Assembly: GCA_946627905.1 (NCBI GenBank)
Contig: CAMOVY010000024.1
Span: forward strand, 1 to 10,745
Direction of reading: 5' to 3'
Origin: an uncultured Clostridia bacterium
GTDB taxonomy: Bacteria; Bacillota; Clostridia; Christensenellales; Borkfalkiaceae
Length of the DNA: 10,745 nucleotides
Shown: piece by piece, positions 7,904 to 10,745 of the stretch
Layout: every line of letters begins with the position of its first letter
How positions within the stretch are numbered: position 1 is the stretch's first letter
Notes under the pieces: generated by a model
Database searches by the model: none
Seen by the model: the letters and a program-made list of their open reading frames with translations, nothing else
Told to the model about the DNA's origin: nothing
Program-made: the position numbers and the translations under genes

Positions 7904-8523
7904 AGTTTATCTCCGTAAATGCTGCGTTGTTTTTCTTTTATCATTTCCTGCTGGCGCATAATTTTTTTAGCGCCTAAAATGTACGATATCCCCGTTATAA
8001 GCATTATCACGGGCAGGGCGATAAGCGCACCGTAAAAGGAATACCACGGCAAGGTTGTGCCCGTTGCCGCTTCGCCTGCGGAAAGCGACGAACCGAACGT
8101 AAAAAATATAAAGAACATAAAATACACAAGTCCCGCAATAGCGCCTAATCCCCTATAACTGCCCGTAGAAAGATATAATATCGTATGAAGCCCCAGCAAT
8201 ACGATAAGCGGCACGCAGACGATAAACCCGAACATAAACCCTTTCCACGGCTTGTACTCTTCGTGAACTTTAAGAGGTCTGTTTTCGCCCGTTCTTATAA
8301 TTTGAATACGCTCCAAATCGTTGGCGTGCTGCACTTTAATGGATTCCTGCCCTTCTTTATACGAAACTGCGACAACGACTGCCGCGTACAACGCGATATT
8401 TAAAACGGCAAGAATTATTTTAAGCCATAAAAGCCCGCTTATAGCGGTAATGCCGAAAGCAATCATTGCCATCATCAACAGATAAATAAACGGGAATAGA
8501 CCTTGCTTTAAATAGTATTTCAT
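7900..8523 (-). CDS. Unrecognised five-helix membrane protein
   Basis: A 207-residue protein I do not recognise. Hydrophobic segments lie at about 10-29, 32-54, 95-117, 126-146 and 162-184. A hydrophilic loop of about 40 residues (55-94, containing GQESIKVQHANDLERIQIIR) separates the first two helices from the last three. The tail from 185 is basic and charged (KKIMRQQEMIKEKQRS) and is probably cytoplasmic. No enzymatic or transporter motif and no signal peptidase site is visible. The ATG follows AAAGGA at normal spacing, 25 nt after the alr stop. Its TGA overlaps the TTG start of rsmD-coaD by four nucleotides, so translation of the two is probably coupled. Context with alr and coaD gives no clear function; a lineage-specific envelope protein is a reasonable guess only. 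Confidence 0.8.
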   Translation of the reverse strand: MKYYLKQGLFPFIYLLMMAMIAFGITAISGLLWLKIILAVLNIALYAAVVVAVSYKEGQESIKVQHANDLERIQIIRTGENRPLKVHEEYKPWKGFMFGFIVCVPLIVLLGLHTILYLSTGSYRGLGAIAGLVYFMFFIFFTFGSSLSAGEAATGTTLPWYSFYGALIALPVIMLITGISYILGAKKIMRQQEMIKEKQRSIYGDKL

Positions 8524-8548
8524 AAGCCTGTCCTTTTTGAATTGTTTT

Positions 8549-9568
8549 TCAGTAAAAATATATTTTTTCCGCGCGAAGCGCGCACTTTACAAGTATTTCG
8601 TACGAAATAGTGCCGTATTTTTCGGCAAGAATATCCGCGTTTTCCATTACCGCAACGCGGCGTAAATTTTTACCTACGCCCGTTATTGCCGTTAAGTCCA
8701 TACAGCGGTTATTGAACTGCCCTTTTATCTCTTTTCGGAAAAGCCCGTCGGCATAGCCGTACCTGACAAGTGCAAAGTCGGTATTATCCGAAGCGCGCTT
8801 GTCGCCGTAAAGTGCATTATCTCCGCACTTTAACTTTCTTCTCGCGACAACCGGCGCGTAAACTTTCATAGCGGGCTTGACTTTTATGATATCGGTTTCA
8901 AACGGCTTGTATCCGTAAAGCAGAATACCTATCCGCACCATATCGGCGTATTCGCCTTTAATAAATCCGCCGCTTGCCGAGATATGACACGTTATATTAT
9001 CATTATACCCTTTAACGAGTTTTTTCGCAACGGAAAACTTATTAAGCGCCGTTTTTCTCGATTTATCGTCTTCAGGGCGGGCAAAATGCGAATAAAGTCC
9101 GCAAAGGTCTATAACTTCGTTCCGTTTACAGAACGCAAGCGCGGCTTTTAGCGCGCTCTCCCCCTGTATACCTTGCCTGTTCATACCCGTATCGTACTTT
9201 AAGTGTACTTTTACGCGTACGCCCTGCCGCACGCCTGCTAAATTGTACCTTTTTAAGTCCGAAACGCCGCTCGCGGTTAATGTCAAAGAATAATTTACCG
9301 CGCGATAAAGTTCGTCGTTAAACGTTTTCGTCAGTACGAGAATATCTTTATCTATCCCGCAAAGCCTTAATTTTACGCCTTCTTCAACGGTCGCGACGGC
9401 AAAGCAATCTACGATATTATATATGGCGTTAGCAATCTTTTCCGCTCCGTGTCCGTAAGCGTCCGCTTTTACTACCGCACAGAACTTTACCCCTTGTGGC
9501 AGACGCTTTTTTATCTGTTTCGCGTTATATAGTATATTTTTAAGATTAACGTACGCTTTTACAGACAT
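8549..9568 (-). CDS. alr: Alanine racemase
   Basis: A 339-residue PLP enzyme of fold type III that interconverts L- and D-alanine for peptidoglycan. The PLP lysine is Lys34 in VVKADAYGHG. Other landmarks are KYDTGMNRQG (124-133; Arg131 matches the carboxylate-binding Arg), HISASGG (195-201), RIGILLYG (212-219; Arg212 faces the pyridine nitrogen), the catalytic tyrosine Tyr254 in ALYGD, GYADG (271-275) and RCMD (288-291). It is shorter than the common 360-390 residues. The loss is mostly in the C-terminal beta domain after CMD, where the usual MVDV and GDEV segment is condensed, but the final GTISYEIL remains. It is the first gene of the alr, membrane protein, rsmD-coaD unit. No Shine-Dalgarno sequence precedes the ATG; a TATAAT box ends only two bases before it. 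Confidence 0.95.
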   Translation of the reverse strand: MSVKAYVNLKNILYNAKQIKKRLPQGVKFCAVVKADAYGHGAEKIANAIYNIVDCFAVATVEEGVKLRLCGIDKDILVLTKTFNDELYRAVNYSLTLTASGVSDLKRYNLAGVRQGVRVKVHLKYDTGMNRQGIQGESALKAALAFCKRNEVIDLCGLYSHFARPEDDKSRKTALNKFSVAKKLVKGYNDNITCHISASGGFIKGEYADMVRIGILLYGYKPFETDIIKVKPAMKVYAPVVARRKLKCGDNALYGDKRASDNTDFALVRYGYADGLFRKEIKGQFNNRCMDLTAITGVGKNLRRVAVMENADILAEKYGTISYEILVKCALRAEKIYFY

Positions 9569-9570
9569 AC

Positions 9571-9576
9571 ATTATA
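9571..9576 (-). promoter_or_regulatory. Possible alr -10 box
   Basis: On the minus strand the sequence ACTATAATGT directly precedes the alr ATG, giving a perfect TATAAT that ends two bases before the start codon. No good -35 box lies 16-18 nt upstream; only T-rich sequence is there. If TATAAT is used, transcription would begin inside the second or third codon. The overlapping TACTAT, three bases further up, would put the start on the ATG. The true promoter could also lie further upstream. Confidence 0.3.
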
Positions 9577-9688
9577 GTATGATTGAAAAATATTAAAAAG
9601 TGATATCGGCTTTTTTATAAATTATATAACCGAACGGAACAAAAGTCAAAGAATAAAATAATTTCCTTATAAACCCACGAATAATATT

Positions 9689-9716
9689 TTGACAAATTCA
9701 TAAAATGTGTTAAAAT
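9689..9716 (+). promoter_or_regulatory. tRNA-Leu promoter
   Basis: A consensus TTGACA (9689-9694) is followed after 16 nt by TAAAAT (9711-9716). Predicted transcription starts near 9723, a few bases before the tRNA 5' end at 9729. The flanking 9569-9728 region is AT-rich, separates alr from the tRNA, and holds no other recognisable element. Confidence 0.7.
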
Positions 9717-9728
9717 TATACCGTAAAT

Positions 9729-9811
<83 letters not shown>

Positions 9812-9846
9812 TAAGGCAGCGTGTGGCTTATTCCCACGCAAAAAAG

Positions 9847-9876
9847 CGCAACCCAAAACGGGTTGTGCCTTTTTTT
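9847..9876 (+). terminator. Rho-independent terminator after tRNA-Leu
   Basis: GCGCAACCC (9847-9855) pairs with GGGTTGTGC (9861-9869) over nine base pairs including one G-U, around the loop AAAAC. A C and six T residues follow. A run of A precedes the stem, so it could also act on the other strand. It lies 36 nt after the tRNA CCA end. Confidence 0.9.
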
Positions 9877-9931
9877 GCTGTTTAATGCCGCCTCTGCCTT
9901 CGGTTCTTCTTTCGTGTATTGAATTATGAAC

Positions 9932-9958
9932 GCGATTGCGCCTTTGGCAAACAATCGC
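9932..9958. repeat. Hairpin A
   Basis: GCGATTG (9932-9938) and CAATCGC (9952-9958) form a perfect 7-bp stem, with an inner GCC/GGC stem closing a TTT loop. There is no T-tract after it, so it is not a standard terminator. GCTCCTT follows 15 nt later, a spacing shared with hairpin B. Confidence 0.65.
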
Positions 9959-9981
9959 TATTCCGTCGCTTACGCTCCTTA

Positions 9982-10002
9982 CAAGTCCCTTTATCCGCAC
10001 CA
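9982..10002 (+). repeat. 21-nt direct repeat, copy 2 (tRNA-Leu 3' end duplicate; attR-like)
   Basis: An exact copy of the last 21 nt of tRNA-Leu, including CCA, starting 191 nt after copy 1. The upstream bases have no tRNA structure, so this is not a second tRNA gene or a full pseudogene. It is the pattern left by site-specific integration at a tRNA 3' end. The DNA between the copies, 170 nt, is too short to encode an integrase, so at most a deletion scar or a non-autonomous miniature element is present. Confidence 0.75.
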
Positions 10003-10022
10003 CGTCGCAGCAAGGCGATTTT

Positions 10023-10057
10023 GAAAGCGGTTGGTAAAGATTTTATCAACCGCTTTC
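10023..10057. repeat. Hairpin B (long perfect inverted repeat)
   Basis: GAAAGCGGTTG (10023-10033) pairs perfectly with CAACCGCTTTC (10047-10057). The stem continues inward by one G-U and four A-T pairs to a GAT loop, about 16 bp in all. No T-tract follows on either strand. GCTCCTT begins 13 nt after the stem, as after hairpin A. Confidence 0.75.
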
Positions 10058-10079
10058 GTTTACGCCTGCCGCTCCTTTT

Positions 10080-10114
10080 CCCAAAAAATCTTTGCTACGC
10101 AAATCTTTTTCGGG
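10080..10114. repeat. Imperfect A/T-rich inverted repeat C
   Basis: CCCAAAAAATCTTTGC and GCAAATCTTTTTCGGG form an interrupted stem around a TAC loop. Outside it, GCTCC (10071-10075) can pair with GGAGC (10113-10117). The half-sites also contain the direct repeat AAATCTTT. Function unknown. Confidence 0.5.
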
Positions 10115-10180
10115 AGCCCTGTTTCTAAATAAATCAAAACTTTGATAGTGTTTTTCTTCGTCGATTTTTGTATAACGAAC

Positions 10181-10210
10181 CCCCGCCGCCGATTGATATC
10201 GGCGGCGGGG
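10181..10210 (-). terminator. Strong GC hairpin, probable terminator of the sugar ATPase gene
   Basis: CCCCGCCGCCGAT (10181-10193) and ATCGGCGGCGGGG (10198-10210) form a perfect 13-bp stem with a 4-nt loop. It begins 32 nt beyond the stop codon of the minus-strand ABC ATPase gene. The T-tract after it is weak on both strands (GTTCGTT on the minus strand), so termination is likely but not certain, and an mRNA-stabilising 3' hairpin is the alternative. Confidence 0.55.
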
Positions 10211-10242
10211 TTGTATTTCAAAATGATTTGACCGTTGTAAGA

Positions 10243-10745
10243 TTATTTCGCTTTGTCTTCTTCTGCGGGCGCTTCTTCTTTTTTAGCGGCTTTTTTCTCC
10301 ATTTTACGTCTGCGTTTTTCAAGTTCCGCGGCGGCTTTAGCGTCTTCTTGCGCCTGTTTTTCTGCCGCGGCGGCGGCTTTAGCCGCCTCTTCTTCTTCAC
10401 GCTTTGCCTGTAATTCTTCTATTGCTTGTTTGTTCGCTTCGTCAACCGCTAAAATCGTGATTTCCGTTTCTTTATCGAAAAGATGGCAATGTCTCATATC
10501 CAAGCCCACTTTAACCACGGTATCAACAACGGTGGTAGAGCGGCTGTCTACCTTAGCGATAAGGTTGCTTATATCTTCCGCTATGCTCTTTTCTTCTTTC
10601 GTATCTTCCGAACGCGTTTTGCAGTACAATAACGTTTCGGAACCGAGCGCTTCGATAACGTCAACTTTAACTTGGATTGTTGGCATATCCGCGTGTTTTT
10701 CCATCCAGTCGGGATTGTCATGTATATCTTCGGGTCTTATACCGA
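10243..10745 (-). CDS. ugpC: Sugar ABC transporter ATP-binding protein, UgpC/MsmX type, C-terminal part, with charged tail
   Basis: The gene enters from the right edge. The open frame continues upstream of the first ATG (10704) to the window end and reads GIRPEDIHDNPDW, the hallmark that opens the regulatory OB/TOBE domain of MalK, UgpC and MsmX ATPases. That ATG is therefore internal and the nucleotide-binding domain lies outside the window. The domain continues with DVIEALGSETLLY, LIAKVDSRSTTVVDTV and LDMRHCHLFDKETE, all typical. These ATPases energise one or several carbohydrate importers at the inner face of the membrane. Family members normally end soon after the HLFDKETE segment. Here about 66 more residues follow (nt 10243-10443), rich in Ala, Glu, Lys and Arg, with a strong coiled-coil or single-helix look and ending PAEEDKAK. 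The stop is TAA and a GC-rich hairpin follows. Confidence 0.92.
   Translation of the reverse strand, partial: GIRPEDIHDNPDWMEKHADMPTIQVKVDVIEALGSETLLYCKTRSEDTKEEKSIAEDISNLIAKVDSRSTTVVDTVVKVGLDMRHCHLFDKETEITILAVDEANKQAIEELQAKREEEEAAKAAAAAEKQAQEDAKAAAELEKRRRKMEKKAAKKEEAPAEEDKAK

Larger units (their letters stand above)
9812..10242. other. Gene-free, hairpin-rich intergenic region after tRNA-Leu
   Basis: About 430 nt without a credible coding frame. In order it holds the tRNA terminator, a hairpin at 9932-9958, the second 21-nt tRNA 3' copy at 9982-10002, a long hairpin at 10023-10057, an imperfect A/T-rich inverted repeat at 10080-10114 and a GC-rich hairpin at 10181-10210. The stretch between 10115 and 10176 shows no structure I can name. 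The make-up suggests a remnant of a small inserted element or several stem-loop repeats rather than ordinary spacer. Confidence 0.7.

Noticed and set aside
9960..10002. A second tRNA gene
   Set aside because: Only the last 21 nt match a tRNA; no D arm, anticodon arm or 5' acceptor strand is present upstream.
9812..10242. CRISPR array or riboswitch
   Set aside because: The direct repeat occurs only twice and hairpins differ in sequence, so there is no regular repeat-spacer pattern. No known riboswitch core is recognisable and no coding gene lies downstream on the plus strand within the window.
10168..10413. 81-codon Phe-rich plus-strand frame
   Set aside because: It is the reverse complement of the Lys/Glu/Ala tail of the ABC ATPase and begins within the terminator hairpin.
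10702..10704. ATG as the start of a 153-residue protein
   Set aside because: The same frame stays open to the window edge and encodes GIRPEDIHD, the conserved part of UgpC/MsmX ATPases, so this Met is internal.

Overview
The window reads like the chromosome of a Bacillota (Firmicutes) bacterium, most likely an anaerobic clostridial lineage. The protein families fit this (YlbJ beside RsmD and CoaD, an MsmX/UgpC-type sugar ATPase, Tex, RarA), as do purine-rich Shine-Dalgarno sites and a moderate GC content. A Christensenellales-like gut organism is a guess. The genetic code is standard. Most of the window is conserved housekeeping DNA, and I see no phage genes, transposase, CRISPR array or complete defence system.

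Layout. (1) Positions 46-5847, minus strand: a tight cluster transcribed leftwards as rarA, tex, then an aconitase-superfamily hydratase, with gaps of 10 and 29 nt. (2) Positions 5848-5919: a 72-nt divergent promoter region. (3) Positions 5920-6906, plus strand: ylbJ, whose 3' end overlaps the opposing rsmD-coaD gene. (4) Positions 6890-9568, minus strand: alr, an unrecognised five-helix membrane protein, then one ORF joining RsmD and CoaD. The last two genes overlap by 4 nt. (5) Positions 9569-9728: divergent promoters for alr and a tRNA. (6) Positions 9729-9811: tRNA-Leu(UAG) with encoded CCA, followed by a terminator. (7) Positions 9812-10242: about 430 nt without a gene, rich in hairpins and holding an exact 21-nt second copy of the tRNA 3' end. 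(8) Positions 10243-10745, minus strand: the C-terminal part of a sugar ABC-transporter ATPase that enters from the right edge and carries an unusual charged Ala/Glu/Lys tail.

Functional links. The rarA-tex unit joins a replication-fork AAA+ ATPase to a nucleic-acid-binding transcription factor. The second unit combines D-alanine supply for peptidoglycan (Alr), 16S rRNA methylation (RsmD) and coenzyme A synthesis (CoaD). In Bacillus subtilis rsmD, coaD and ylbJ are neighbours in the same direction; here ylbJ is kept beside them but faces the other way.

The points most worth a second look are the RsmD-CoaD fusion and its altered catalytic Thr position, the tRNA 3'-end duplication with its hairpin-rich surroundings, the near absence of GATC and apparent absence of AGCT, the possibly leaderless rarA promoter, and the tail on the sugar ATPase. 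No single feature is clearly a wholly new system.
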